Made by a program: the position numbers and the translations under genes
Notes under the pieces: generated by a model
Told to the model about the DNA's origin: nothing
Seen by the model: the letters and a program-made list of their open reading frames with translations, nothing else
Database searches by the model: none
Part shown: positions 9,829 to 22,394 of the stretch, piece after piece
How the letters are laid out: each line of letters starts with the position of its first letter
Numbering within the stretch: the first letter of the stretch is position 1
Source: Lindgomyces ingoldianus
Lineage: Eukaryota > Ascomycota > Dothideomycetes > Pleosporales > Lindgomycetaceae
DNA length: 64,000 nt
Reading direction: 5' to 3'
Assembly: GCF_010093535.1 (NCBI RefSeq)
Contig: NW_022985215.1
Span: forward strand, 286,406 to 350,405

Positions 9829-12800
9829 AAAAGTACTAAGTTAATATTCTTATATATTTATAATAAGAAACTATATTAGCTCTAATATAAGCTTTTATTA
9901 ACTTAGAAGTAAATAGCATAGGTTACATTAATAAAGAACTAGTGTGTAAACTAAATCTTTAATTAACACTACTTACCTAAATAATTTACCTAACTAGATT
10001 TAATAGAAAATAACTTAAAAAAAGTTCTATTTTTTGTACTATAACTATTATAATTACTTACTAACACTATAAGAAGCAAATTAAGCTCTATGTAATAAAC
10101 ATAGAATGTTATAACCTAATCTTAGGATAACTATAGCTGTATTAGTATAAAGTTGCCTTTAATTACTAAAAGTAAGTTCTAAACTTTAACTCTTTTTAAT
10201 GCTAAAATATATGCTTACACTTACACCTAAACAATACTTAAGTAGTACTTAATATAAAAAGTTTCTAGACTTACTTTTTAATAACTTAGAGAAGAACTAC
10301 CTAAGTAAAGCTAATAAGCTAGGCCTTTTACTAAAATAGGCTATATAAAATAATTTAATAACTACTTAAACTTAAAGAAAAAAAAGCTTTTAAGAAATTT
10401 TTACCTACTTAATTTAGACATAAACTAGAACTTAAATAGCAAATAGACATCTGCTATATAAGACCTACTTTATTTATAACTCTAGCTTAATAACTAGATT
10501 ATAAAATTTACATAGTTATAATTTCTAATATAGACTAAGCTCTAGCTCTCTAAAAATGTACTAACTTAAAGATAATAGTCTTTTAAGACTACTAACCTTA
10601 TTACATGTTTTTTTCTAAGATAAGTTTAATAAGCTTTTAATATAATATCTATATAATTACTAAATAACTTTTAAGCCTAGTAAATAACCTAGTTATAGGC
10701 TACTATATAGAATGTTACTAAATAAATTAAAAGTGCTTTAAAAATACTTTAATAAGAACTTAAAAAAAGGGTTTATTTAAGCTAGCTTCTTACTAGTAGT
10801 GTTACTTATACTATTTATAAAGAAACTTAGGGGTAGGCTTTAATTTTATGTTAACTACTAAAGACTAAATGCTGTTACTATTAAAAACTAATACTTAATT
10901 TCTTTTTTATAGAAAACTTTAAGCTAACTAAGTAAAGTAAAGTATTTTATAAAGTTAGATATTATTACTGCTTTTAATAAGCTAAGAATAGTAAAGGGTA
11001 ATAAGTAGCTAACAGCATTTTAGACCTAATATAGACTATTTAAGTACCTAGTAATGCCCTTTAGCTTAGCTAACACGCTTAGTACTTTTTAACATTTTAT
11101 AAATAACTTACTTTAACCCTACCTAGACATGTTCTGCACTATGTATATTAATAATATTTTAATCTATAGTAATAGCCTTTTAGAGTATAAATAGCATGTA
11201 CGCCTAGTGCTAAAGGCTATAGAAGAAGCAGGTCTGTAACTTAACATAGATAAATGTAAGTTCTACTAATTAAAGGTTATATATTTAGAATATGTAATCT
11301 CTATAAATAGCATTTAAATAGACCCTGTTAAGGTTTAGACTGTGCTAGATTAGTAATACTTAAAGAATATAAAAGACATTTAAGCTTTTATAAAATTTAC
11401 TAACTTTTACTAATAATTTATTAATAACTTTTTATAGTAAGTAAGCTTTATAATTACACTTACTAAAAAAAAAATTTATTTTAACTTTAACTTAAATTAC
11501 TAATAGTTTTTTAACTAGCTAAAGAAAGCCTTTACTAAAGCTCTAATACTTTGCTACTTTAACTTTAAACTACTAATACTTATAGAAGCTAATGCCTTAG
11601 ACTATGTAGTAGCAGAAGTTCTTTTCTAAACTAAGCTAGATAGGACTATTAGGCCTATTGCATACTTCTTAAAAAGAATAAGTCCTGCAGAAGGTAATTA
11701 TAAAATCTATAATAAAAAATTACTTACTATAGTACACTGCTTTAAATAATAGCAACCTAAACTAGAAGGTGCAGCGCATCTAATATAGGTTTTATTTAAC
11801 TATAAGAACTTATAGTACTTTGTAACTATAAAATAACTTAGCTACTAATAAGCCTGTTAGTTTAAATACTTATTTTATTTTAATTTTAAGATTACTTATT
11901 ATTTTAGTTAAAATAGAAAGAAACTAGATGCTTTTATAAAGTAATCTTAAGACATTTTTACTTAAAAAAAATGTAAAAGGCTTAACACTAAACTTTACTT
12001 TAACTTAAGCTATTTTTAGACTTTAACCTAAATAAAATAAATTAGATAATTAATTAAATTATTACTAATAAGTATTTAAATAATAAATTTATTTAAGAAA
12101 CTTTAGACTTACTCTAAAACAGCACTAGTTAGTTAAAGAAGGTAACACTAGCTAACTATAAAAACTAAAATAGTAAGCTATATTACTGTAACTAACTTAT
12201 AATTTTTAATTCTAACAAACTAAGAATTAAACTACTTTAAATTATACATAACTTACTTATTAAAAAACACCTAGGCAAAGAAAAGACTCTTAACCTACTA
12301 CAGAGAGAGTACTACTAGCCCTACATGTTCTATACTGTACGCTAATATGTATTATGTTGCTATACTTGCTGTAAAGTAAAAGCCTTTTAAAAAAAGTATA
12401 ATAGCCTGCTTAAACTACTTCTAATCTCTAAATAAACTTAGAAAGACATATTAATTAATTTTATTATAAACCTACTTTTATCTAAAGAGTATATAAATAT
12501 TATAGTAGTTGTTAATTACTTAACTAAGTATTAATACTTAATACTATGTTTTTTTATAACTGCCTCTAATATAGCCTAGTTATTCTACTAATATATATAA
12601 GTTTACTATAGCCTGCCTAACATAATTATATTAGATAAAGGTATGTAGTTTGTCTTAGCCTTTTAGGACAAACTTTATAAATAGCTCTAAATTATTTTTT
12701 ATCTATCTACAGCTTTTTACCTAGAGACTAATAGCTAGACTAAAAACATAAACACTATAATAAAATAAGTTCTATAAGTGTACATAAACTACTAGTAGAA

Positions 12801-13597
12801 TAACTAGGTAAAATAGTTAGCTATAGCATAGTTTAAAGCTAATAACATAACATTTAAATTAATATAAGTATCTTTATTCTTAGTAAACTATAAATACTAC
12901 CTCTAAATAAGATTTAAACTACCTTTAAATACCCTCTAACTAACTTATTAATTTATATAAGTAATAGATATAAATAGACTTATTAATAAAATCTAAAATA
13001 TATTTAAATATATTTATAAAAAGCTTACATAAGCTTAAGCTTTTTAATAAAAGTATGTAAACTAATTCTAAACTCTTGCCCCTGTGTATGCAGCTAGCAA
13101 GAAGGTCTAGCTAGACACTAGAAATATTTAAATAAACTAATAATTAAAGAAACTTAATTAGAAGAACTTTAGCCCCTTTATAGTAGCTTATATAGTCTTA
13201 TTACACACTTACTAATTAATTCTACCTAACAGCATAAAGATACACCCTATGTTCTATGTATTATTGCTGTGCTAAGCAGCCTTTAAATCTAACTATCTAC
13301 TTAAACAGCTAAACCTACTACTTAAACCTATTATTATAAATAACAAACTAGAATATATTATAAAAAACATTAAATAAATCTAGTTTAATAAAAAAAAATG
13401 TATCTATAAATACTTTATAAAATAGACTAGATACAACAAACTGTTGTAGGAACTTATAGAAGCTTTATAAAAGAACTCTATAGTAACCTAATTCTACACT
13501 TAATACCTATCTAAACTAAACCTATACTCTAACAAAGACAACTTAATGCTAGAACTACTAATGTAAAGAATTCCCTTTCTAATAAAGAGGGGGGTAC
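9829..13597 (+). pseudogene. Gypsy-1 gag-pol remnant: protease, RT, RNase H, integrase
   Basis: Plus-strand Ty3/Gypsy polyprotein with RIP stops. RT is clearest near 10850-11400. The catalytic box reads Y-I-N-N-I-L-I-Y-S at about 11144-11170, where Y-x-D-D is required, so both Asp are now Asn through G-to-A. It is followed by A-I-E-E-A-G-L-x-L-N-I-D-K-C-K-F. RNase H lies at 11500-11900 (I-E-A-N-A-L-D-Y-V-V-A). Integrase has a zinc-binding H-H-C-C block near 12240-12400 and a core near 12450-12850. Its end runs up to about 13100. Part of gag precedes 9829 and is lost in the gap. Confidence 0.88.
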
Positions 13598-13915
13598 TGT
13601 CACAGTATCCTCCCTAGATTCTAGACATAACTGTATTAGACATATACTAGAGTATTATTAGTGCACGTCTAACATAAACACAACATAATATAGACATAAA
13701 CTTAAGCATAAACTACTTTAACACTAACTAAACTTAGAACAGGCTTAATTTATACTTAAAGTGCTTAGACTTTTAAGCTAAGTATTTAATTACTAATTTC
13801 CTTTTAAACTTTTCTATTCCTCACACATTGTCTTGTACCTACTATGATACCTCACGTAGTAATTGAACTAGACCTCTGTGAAGCTCTATAACCTTACTCG
13901 TGCACAATCGTGACA
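13598..13915 (+). repeat. Gypsy-1 3' LTR (318 bp)
   Basis: Aligns end to end with 6541-6858. Its outer (right) third, with ATGATACCTCACGTAG and the end GCACAATCGTGACA, has far fewer C-to-T changes than the matching inner part of the 5' LTR. Followed by target duplication GGTAG. Confidence 0.93.
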
Positions 13916-14003
13916 GGTAGGCAGCTATGCCTAGAGAAACAGCGCTAACAGCGTAAACTGCTAGTAGCAGAATTATAGCACTCCCTACTAGAGCGCCCTG
14001 TGA

Positions 14004-14257
14004 GCGCACTCTTTATGTAGCCTAGACAGGACTGCGCGCGGAGCGCACCAGGGGGAGGCCGGCGGGGAGTCGAGGCTGGAGCGGGGAGCGGGCGCCGGCT
14101 TGCGGGCAATGCAGCCCTGCAGAGCAGCAGCACGCAAGCAGGCAGCTCTTTTAGCTTTATTAAACTACAGATGCACGTTAGCAGAGATTGCAGATAGGTT
14201 TAAAGTTATTCTTAAAGCTTTTAAAAGCATTAACTTACACACAGCATGTTATTAAGA
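14004..14257 (+). pseudogene. Possible extra Copia-2 ORF with helix-turn-helix-like segment (copy 1)
   Basis: Downstream of pol in the same sense. After a Gly/Arg-rich stretch encoded by GC-rich DNA comes R-K-Q-A-A-L-L-A-L-L-N-Y-R-C-T-L, continuing A-E-I-A-D-R-F-K-V (about 14133-14208), which looks like helix 1, helix 2 and turn of a helix-turn-helix. The same segment is open in copy 2 (62086-62336, minus). A TGA at 14001-14003 faces CAA in copy 2; both can derive from CGA by RIP on opposite strands. Copy 1 has two extra T near 14220 that shift the frame. Whether this was ever a protein is inference. Confidence 0.4.
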
Positions 14258-14334
14258 CTTATGAAAAAGAAGCTTAAAAAGTAGTAGAATTTATTTACCT
14301 TTATTGCAGCAATCACAGCATACATGTAACCTGC

Positions 14335-14406
14335 GCTGCCTAGAGAAATAAGCATTACGCTGCCTAAGGAAACAAGTATTGCGCTGCCTAAGGTAATAAG
14401 CACAAA
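14335..14406 (+). repeat. 24-bp tandem repeat, three copies, Copia-2 copy 1
   Basis: Units start at 14335, 14359 and 14383 (GCTGCCTA...). Copy 2 has two units (61961-62008), a length difference of 24 bp, a multiple of three. Confidence 0.9.
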
Positions 14407-14425
14407 CACAGAGTAAACGCGCAGC

Positions 14426-15019
14426 TGTTACAATCCTTGCTTCAAGAAGCACTCGGGTCTTATAGTATTCCTAGGGGAGAAGTAGGACGGGAAGAAAGGG
14501 GCTAATCCAGTAGGGTGTACAGTCCTACGTACAGGCTATTAGGCTATAGAGGGGAGGTAGAGTGACCAGATTGTGGTTTGCCCTGTGTGCGGCAGTATAG
14601 AGGCCAGGTTAAACAGTCCTGTTAGACAGGATTAGAGGTATATATAGTGTAAGATATACAGATAGGATTACAGCTTTTTAAAAAGCTAAATGCTACTTAG
14701 TCTATAGTAAAAAATAAACTAAACATTAAACACACCTTTCTAAAGGTTGTTTAACGCAAAACTATATACATGTGCTAGAGGTGCTAAGGGAAGCAGAAGG
14801 AGCTTATAAGAGCCTGCTAAGGGGAGCTCCCTTAGGCTCCTTTAGGCTCTTTTAATTTGTGGCCTGTCTCCCTATTATACCACGCATTCCTCTATTACCG
14901 CAGGTAGCTGCGCTGCCCCTGCGTCCTCTGACTAGTTTATAAGCAAGCCCTGTCCTGATTTAGCTAGATTGTAGAGCACTGCTAGTGGAGTTACGCTAGT
15001 CTAACTATAGACTGCAACA
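14426..15019 (-). repeat. Gypsy-2 copy 1, 3' LTR (594 bp)
   Basis: Starts TGTTACAATCCTTGC and ends AGACTGCAACA on the plus strand. Outer (left) about 170 bases keep CpG and C (CACTCGGG, GGACGGG) where the inner copy at 21532 has T or A. Confidence 0.94.
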
Positions 15020-18000
15020 CGCTGCCCCTCCTCCCTAGCAGCGTCCTTGCTGCTCTGCTTACACAACTGTGTTAGTAAAAGTTTGTTTATAAAGTAAGTG
15101 TCTACTTACTAAAAGGCATCCTTAATATCTATTTTTTTTAAACTAAATAGCTTATTAGTTCTATTTTTCTTATTATTTTTATGTTACTTATTATTTTAAT
15201 CCTTTTTACTAGATAAAAATAAGGCCCTATAGCGCTTACTAATTTTTAAGGTTGTCTTATGTGTTAACTTTGTTCTTAAATAAGTGTGTTAAGTGTGTTA
15301 AGTGTGTAAAGAAGCATAGCAGGTGCAATGCTTTTATTTCTAATGCTGTATAAGATTAGCTAGAAAAAGAGAGAAAGACACTTCTTTAAAAGGCTAAAGC
15401 CTTATAGGCCTATAACTATGCGCTGCTAGACAAATAATAAGCTTAAGACTAAGAGCAACTCTGTCTACAGGAGAAGATGCTAGGGGCAATAGATAAGGAG
15501 CGCTCTAGATAAGATTATATCTAAAAATTACTAAATTTACTAGAAGCTTAGCATATAAAGTACTTAAAAAAGGACCTTTCTTCTTTAGACAAAATAAAAG
15601 CCCTTAAGGCTAAAGTAAAAGGCTATTTTTCTTTACAGCTCTTATTAGCTAAGACTTGTCTCTAAAGGCTACTACTATCTAGTAATAACATAGCTACTTC
15701 TTTTAATATAGGTGCCTTATTACCTAGCTAGTTTCTTTTAGACAGGCTTAAAAGTATTTTTATACTAATAGCTGCGTGTTCTGTAAATTCTTAGCTAGTT
15801 TCTATATGTTTTTACTAGTAAGCTACTTTTTTTATTTTACTAAAAATTCCTTTTAGTTTTTTTAGTTACTAATAATATGTTTAACTTTATACTTTATTTT
15901 CTTATTTTCTTATCCCTCTGTAGATAGGGGAATCTCTTTAAGTGCTTTTTCTAATTAAGAGATATAGAACTATAGGTGTATTTTTATATGTAGAGAAAGC
16001 TTAAGTTTGTAATTATTTTACTAAGTTTAAAGGACTTTATAAGGTTCTATTTTTTTTTCTACTAGCTTCTTAGAAGGTCTAGGTATCTTAAAGTTCTTAG
16101 TATTAAAATATACATAGTCTTCTAGGTAGATTTATAGTCTTAGTTATTGTAATTTGTTTATGTACCTTTCTATTATTTCCCTACTAGATCTAGCTTTAAC
16201 TACTAACTTTTTATGTATATATTGCAGATTTATTAGCTAGTTTATTAATTTCTGTAGGTCTATAGGTTAATTTCTTTATAGCGTAAAGTAAAGGTTATAA
16301 CTAAAATTAGCTTTATATAGTGTTTCCTTTATTATAGCTAATTCTATGTTATTAATAGCTAATTATGCTATTAGAAGCTATTCTGCTTAGTTATACTAAG
16401 TATAGAAAATGTACTTTCTTAGGTATTTTTCTACTTCTATGTTTACTCTCTTAGTCTAGCTATCTGTTTGCAGATAGTAGGCTGTTAACAGCTTATGTGT
16501 TATGCTAAGGTGCTGCATTACTGCCTTCTAGAATTTGCTAGTAAATAGCTTATTTTAGTTAGAGATAATAATTTTAAGGCATTTATATACTAATATTATG
16601 TTTTATTTTAATTTATAAATAAATTTTTTAGCTGTTATTATTTTTTTAAAGGCTAAGTATGCAGATATTTAGTAGTTTTATTAAGGGCTATAGTAATTAT
16701 GTTGCACATCTTTTCTGTCCCTAGTTCTTTAGACAGGGGTAGTTCTATAATAAAGTCTATTATAATTATTATTTATAGTAACTCTAGTGATTTAATTAGG
16801 TAAAAGTATTTATAAGTCTTATACTTTTATAAGTTATTTTTATTACAGCTATTACATTCTTTAAGCACCTCTGTGCATAGTTGTTTTACTTTTAGTATTT
16901 ATTATAGTATAGCAGCCCTTCATTTCTTTTAGAGGGTGCCTATTCTAGGGTGTCTAAACATTAGTAATTTATAATATTCTTAGATTAGATTTTTCTATCC
17001 CTACTTATTTATTATAAGCATGCAAAGTTTTTTTATAAGTTAAGGCTTATTATAGATTTATTCTTTATTAGTTTTTTTAAAGAGAGTAAATTTCTTAGTT
17101 CTTTTTTCTTCTTTATTAAAATAGTCTAGCCTTTAGCTAAGAGTGTTAGCCTACTAGTTTTGTGCTTCTAGGATGTGCTTAATAATATAGTTAAATTATG
17201 TAAGCTTTATTGCCTATTTTACATGCATTAGTAACAGTTTCTTTATAGTTAGAAACATAACTAAGTTTACGTAGTCTATTATAATATAAAAGAGTTTTGC
17301 TATTTTATGTAGCTTTATAGCTTATACTCTTACTGCGTTTAGTATAGCCTTAAGTTTTTTATTAAGTATGCTGTAGCCTGCTTTAGGTCCTAAAAACTTA
17401 GTAGAGTAGTATGCTACTAGGTGCTATTTATTGTCTTCTTGTCTCTAGTAGAGGGCAGCTCTGCTGGCTTCTAAGAATGCGTCTGTGTAGATCTTTATAT
17501 CTAACTATAGGTTATACATCCTTAATACTAGTTTAGCTATTATAGCCTATTTTAATACTATAAATGCCTTATTTATTTACAGCATCTAGACAAATTTTGC
17601 TATAGCTTGTTCCTTAGTAGTAGTGTTTATTAGAGGTATAGTCATTTTTAAATAGTTTTTAATTATTTATCTAACATATTCTAACAGCTTAAGGAATCTC
17701 TTAATCTTCTTAACTGTTATAGGCTTTAGCTATTTAAGTACTTTTTATACTTTAGCTAAGTTAATTTTTATTTCTTTACTATTAATTATAAATCTTAAGT
17801 ATTTTGTTTTAGTAATATAGAATGTATATTTAAAGAGTTATAGGTAAAGTTTATACTTTCTTAACTATTCTAGGACTTTTTATACTTTCTGTACGTAGTC
17901 TTCTAGGGTATCTTTTAAGTAGATAAGGACGTTATCTAGGTATACTAGAGTAAAGACATTAAAGTATAGATTAAGGGCTGTGTTAATAATCTGTTAGAAC

Positions 18001-21000
18001 ATAGCTAGAGTGTTTATTAGTCTAAACAGCATTACTAGTAATTTATAAAGTTTTTATAGAGTTTTAAATGCTGTAAGCTACTTATCTCTCTTTTTTATTC
18101 TTATCTTGTTAAATCTGTTTTGTATGTTAAACTTTATAAAGTACTAGGTTCCTTTTAATTAGTTTATAATGTTTTATATAATTAGTAAGGGAAATTAATC
18201 TTAGATAGTATTATTATTTAGAGTTTTATAATTTTAATAAACTTAGATCTTTTCTTCTTTCTTTTTTACAAAGACTACTGCTAACGCTACTAGGCTATAG
18301 CTTTTCTAGATATAGCCTTGTGCTAATATCTAGTCTACATACTTTTGCAGGGCCTTCTTTTATGCTTTTATTAGGGGGCAGAGCTTATAAGTTTTTAGGT
18401 TATAGTCTTTTATTAGGTTAATAGCGTAGTTCTAGGGTTAGTATAGTAGCAGTTCTTCTAGATCTTCTAGTGTCTTAAACATATCCTTGTAATTCTTATA
18501 TTTAAATAGAATGCTACTTTTATTTTAGATTTAGAAGATTTTAACTTATTTTACATTTTTATTATTTTTAAGTTTTTTATAGAGGACTTTTTTAAGTTTC
18601 TCTTTTATTATTTTTATAACTTATGCCTCTAGTTCCTAGTAGGGGAACTTTTAGAGTTTCTCTTTTTTAGGGTAGTAACTACTGCCTTGTTTTACTTATT
18701 TATAGACTAGGTGTTAATTATTATAGCATGCTAACTAGGTTATGTGTGCATAGTTATTAGGAGTTTCTATAGTTATTATTCTCTAATTAATTGCAGAGTT
18801 ATGTGTTCTAAGCTAATTATAACCTAGGATTATGTTATACTTGCCTTTTAGTAGAAGTATGTTTATAGACCTCTAGTTTTTTATGTTTAAGGTTTTAAAG
18901 TTTTTTTTATACATCTCTAAGTTAATTTATTCTTTGCTGTATTTTATTAATAATGTGTTAGCTAAGGTTACTTTAAACAGGTTTTTTTTTATTTAGTATA
19001 AGATGCTTTGTTTTTCTACCTAATCTTTATTTATTGTGGTGAAGGTACATCTACTGTTTATAAGGGCTAATCCTAACTGTCCTTTATATGTAAAGGTGGT
19101 AGTTAGACTCTGTCTAGTTTCTTATCTTATAGTAACTAAAACTAATATATTATAAAAGACTTTCTTATCTAAAAAGAGGTAAAAGTTAATGTTTTATAAG
19201 TTATTTTTAAACTAATTTTTTTTTTTTTATAAATTTAATACTTTTTATTGCAGCAGTTAGCTGCTTTGCATTTATAATCTTTAACTAGGTAATGTAATGT
19301 TAGATAGTTCTTTTTTACGCTGTCTTTTACTAGAAGTAGTAGAACTTATAACTGTCTTATTTTTTATACTTAGTCTACTCTTCTTATTTATAGGGAGGGG
19401 CTGTCTAACAAGTGTAGCAGTTTGTAATTTTGCAGGCTAAAGCTGTTCCCTGCTATAGGCAACTATTGTGGTTTTTCTTCTATGTAGGCTGTTAGCCTGC
19501 TTAGTACTTACTGTCCTAATGTTTAATACAATATTATTATGTGCATTAGTACTAGGGGTATAGGCAGTTGTCTAGTCTATATAGGGTGTTAAGAGGGCTT
19601 TTTTAAGTCTAGTAAAGGTATTCTTGTGTCTGTACTACCTATACAGGGTGTTTTTTCTATTAGTAGTTGTTAGTGCTATAGGTGTTGCTTCTATAGAGTA
19701 CGCACTAACTGTAGCTTTACTACATTACTAAGGCTTTTCTGCTAACTGTAAGGCTTAGAAGTAGTGTCTTAGGTTTTTTAGGTGCTAGCTTTAGGACTTT
19801 AAACCTAGTAGGTCTACTTTGTTCTTCTAGCTTCTAATCTTAAATCTTAGTAAAGAACTACTATTGTTTTTTATTATTTATAATGTTGTATTGCACCTTA
19901 GCTATTTGTTATATAATGTTAAATATAAGGTAGTTGTTGCTAACGCTTATCTAATAAAGCATTACTATGCAATAACTTAAGTAGTTGTGTTGTAAGCTGC
20001 ACTTTTAGCACTTGCATTTCTAGAACTGTCTAGAGAGCTCTTTTACTAAAGTGCTAGAGGTTTAGTTTTAAAAAGGGAACTACTTTTTTTTTTAAATATT
20101 TTTAATATATTCTTAGATCTAAGTTTCTTCTCTGTATCTTTTAAAAATTACAAGGTCCTGCAATACTGTGTTTAAACTACTAAAGTTTTAAATAGCTACT
20201 TTCTAATATGCTTTAAAGCAGTTGTTTAAAGAATAGTTGCCTTTATATTACTAGTAAAGTCTGTTGTTTAATCTTTCTAATATTTCCTTATCTATAAGGC
20301 TGTATTTAGTAGTAATAGCTTTTATTATTATAGTAGTATTTTTATTCTCCCCCTTTTAAGAGTCTAAGTAGTTTTAATAAAAATGTCCTACTTTTTTATA
20401 GTTTAGGCAGGCCTTGTCTTTAAACTACTTTTGCTATTTTTTTTATTAGAGGCAGCCTTTTACATTTTAGAACTTAGTTTTTTTTTTAAAAGAGGGCTTT
20501 ATGTATGCTTTACATAACTAATGTTTATTAGTTTTTTATTATATTATAAAAGCTCTTTTTTTTTAGAATAAACTCTAACTTTTATAAAGTTCTCTTTTAC
20601 TTTTTTTCTCTTTCTTACTCTTTATAGTAATTATTATAAGTTATTACTTTTATAATATAGTTTTTAAAAGTAGGTAGCTTATTAATATACATAAATTTAT
20701 CTTTTACCTTTTTATTTAGTCTGTTATAAAACATGCAGTATAGGGCCTTCTAGTCTCTCTATCTGCAAATAGCTAGCTGTTCTCTAAAGTAGGCTGCGTA
20801 GTATTAAATAGTGCTGTTAGCTTATTTTATAGTGTTTAATTTATTAGCTATAATCCTTTTTTTATTTAAAGTTTTATAGATAGTAGTTAGAGCTACTTTA
20901 AAGTTTTCTAAGCTAGTAAACACTTTCTTTATTTTAGTGTTTAGTAGTGTGCTATTAGCTCTAAAGTCTATCTAGTTATCTACATGTAGCTAGAACTAGA

Positions 21001-21531
21001 TTGCAGGGGGTCCTTTTAGGTGTAGTCCTATCTAAGATATTATTTCTGCGTTAGTCTAAAATGCTCCTTTATTATATTACATATAAAGGTAGCATCTAGT
21101 AAAGAATAGTTAAAGATCTTTTAGTAATCTTTTAAAGAGCTTTAAAAAGGCTAGCTTTAAAGTTTTTTTTAGCTATGTTACTTAATTTTTTAGCTAAGAT
21201 GTTTTAAATCTTAGCTAACTTTACTCTTAGTTTATATATTTAGTAGGTGTAGTTAGTAGCTTTTTAGAGGGCTGTAAGTTTAAAGGCATTTTATAATTAT
21301 ATAGCTTTTTAGTAAATGCTTATAACTTTTTATTAAAAGTTTACTAACTCTTTTATTTTTTTGCTAATTTGCTAGAGTTCTTTAATGTTATCTTAAATTA
21401 TGTTAATTTGCTCTGCTAGAATAGCCTTGCTTTAGGTGGGAACTTCTATAGATCCTAACAGAGCTGTACAGGCTATGTTAGAATTTATGTTGTATTAAGT
21501 AGTTATACTTTTTAAAAGGGGTAGTGTTTAA
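15020..21531 (-). pseudogene. Gypsy-2 copy 1 gag-pol remnant
   Basis: Minus-strand Ty3/Gypsy polyprotein, order gag-protease-RT-RNase H-integrase from right to left. Gag covers roughly 20100-21500, with a zinc knuckle near 20385-20450 (A-C-L-N-Y-K-K-V-G-H-F-Y; the second Cys is now Tyr). RT spans 17870-18350 and includes F-V-K-K-K, then Y-x-N-Y-K-T-L-N-N, and the catalytic box Y-L-D-N near 17930-17945, where Asn replaces the second Asp. Integrase has C-N-S-C-N-K-N-N and I-D-F-I-I-E-L-P-L-S-K near 16700-16900, and a core near 16250-16650. Stops throughout are from RIP. Confidence 0.9.
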
Positions 21532-22125
21532 TGTTATAATCTTTACTTTAAGAAGCACTTAAGTCTTATAGTATTCCTAGAGGAGAAGTAGGATAAGAAG
21601 AAAGGGGCTAATCTAGTAGAGTGTACAGTCCTACGTACAGGCTATTAGGCTATAGAGGGGAGGTAGAGTGACTAGATTGTAGTTTGCCCTATGTGCAGCA
21701 GTATAAAGGCTAGGTTAAATAGTCCTGTTAGACAAGATTAGAGGTATATATAGTGTAAGATATATAAATAGGATTATAGCTCTTTAGAAAGCTAAATGCT
21801 ACTTAGTTTATAGTAAAGAATAAACTAAATATTAAACACACTTTTCTAAAGGTTGTTTAACACAAAACTATATACATGTGCTAGAGGTGCTAAGGGAAGC
21901 AGGAGGAGCTTATAGGAGCCTGCTAAGGGGAGCTCCCTTAGGCTCCCTTAGGCTCCCTTAATTTGTGGCCCGTCTCCCTATTAGACCACGCATTCCTCCA
22001 TTACTGCGGGCAGCTGCGCTGCCCCCGCGTCCTCCGACTGGTTCATAAGCGAGCCCTGTCCCAATTCAGCTAGATTGTGGAGCACTGCCGGTGGAGTTAC
22101 GCTGGTCCAACCATAGACCGTAACA
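21532..22125 (-). repeat. Gypsy-2 copy 1, 5' LTR (594 bp)
   Basis: Aligns with 14426-15019. The outer (right) 160 bases (from about 21960) keep C-rich sequence such as CCCCCGCGTCCTCCGACTGG, while the inner start (TGTTATAATCTTTACTTTAA) is strongly C-to-T changed. Confidence 0.94.
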
Positions 22126-22197
22126 GCAGCGCTGCTTTAATAAGCTAAGTTAACGCTTAACGCAGGTAAGCTGCTGCGCAGCTCACCTGGGGGGGGG
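22126..22197 (+). mobile_element. Copia-2 copy 1, last interior bases with polypurine tract
   Basis: Resumes Copia-2 after the GCAGC target site. Ends in CACCTGGGGGGGGG directly before the LTR, the polypurine tract. The mirrored copy at 61871-61930 has CACACCCCCTAGGTGAGC, confirming the border. Confidence 0.85.
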
Positions 22198-22394
22198 TGT
22201 CGCGTATACTAAGAGCCTTAGCTAGGGCTCAGAGCCTAGGACTAGGGCTCAGAGCCTGGGACGCAGCTCGAGATCTGGAGATATTATGTTCCAAAGCTCA
22301 GTGTATATAAGGAGAGCCCTTAGATCTCTTAGATAGCGGAGTCACTTCATCCGATCTTCTAAACAGCTACTGCCGGGCTATTTTATCCTCTACA
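22198..22394 (+). repeat. Copia-2 copy 1, 3' LTR (197 bp, internally deleted)
   Basis: Starts TGTCGCGTATACTAAG and ends ATCCTCTACA. The matching LTR of copy 2 (61462-61870) is 409 bp; here about 212 bp are missing between two CTATTT direct repeats. It contains a duplicated 20-bp unit beginning CTAGGGCTCAGAGCC (22226-22265 region; single in copy 2) and a TATA-like TATATAA at 22304-22310. Confidence 0.85.
22304..22310 (+). promoter_or_regulatory. TATA-like box in Copia-2 LTR
   Basis: TATATAA preceded by GTG and followed by GGAGAG. Also present in copy 2 (GTGTATATAAGG in minus sense near 61770). Presumed retrotransposon promoter element. Confidence 0.5.

Larger units (their letters stand above)
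6541..13915 (+). mobile_element. Gypsy-1, LTR retrotransposon (Ty3/Gypsy), RIPed, with nested gag-only element and a gap
   Basis: Bounded by identical 5-bp target duplications GGTAG (6536-6540 and 13916-13920). Two 318-bp LTRs start TGTCAC and end GTGACA (right copy). A purine run AAAGAGGGGGGTAC lies immediately before the right LTR as polypurine tract. This fixes plus orientation, and the plus-strand RT and integrase remnants agree. Roughly 2.6 kb of the span is the assembly gap and the nested element to 9828. The element is inserted in the 3' region of Copia-2. Confidence 0.93.
13916..14425 (+). mobile_element. Copia-2 copy 1, 3' region between Gypsy-1 and Gypsy-2
   Basis: Continuation of Copia-2 downstream of pol, matched in reverse complement by 61930-62470. 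Contains a GC-rich low-complexity stretch (about 14030-14130), a helix-turn-helix-like coding segment, and three tandem 24-bp units at 14335-14406 beginning GCTGCCTA. The interior resumes at 22126 after Gypsy-2 copy 1. Confidence 0.8.
14426..22125 (-). mobile_element. Gypsy-2 copy 1, complete Ty3/Gypsy retrotransposon, 7.7 kb, RIPed
   Basis: Perfect 5-bp target duplication GCAGC (14421-14425 and 22126-22130). Two 594-bp LTRs with TGTTAC...GTAACA-type ends, which look similar on both strands. Orientation is minus, because gag, RT and integrase read on the minus strand and the polypurine tract GGGAGGAGGGGCAGCG (minus sense) lies next to the left LTR at 15020-15040. Inserted in the 3' region of Copia-2. 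Confidence 0.94.

Noticed and set aside
9548..9829. 93-codon minus-strand frame
   Set aside because: Lies entirely within the LTR of the gag-only element, upstream of gag, with no gag or pol similarity.
15020..15060. Reading Gypsy-2 as a plus-strand element because its LTR starts TGTTAC
   Set aside because: The LTR ends are nearly symmetrical (TGTTAC/GTAACA). RT, integrase and the polypurine tract all place it on the minus strand.
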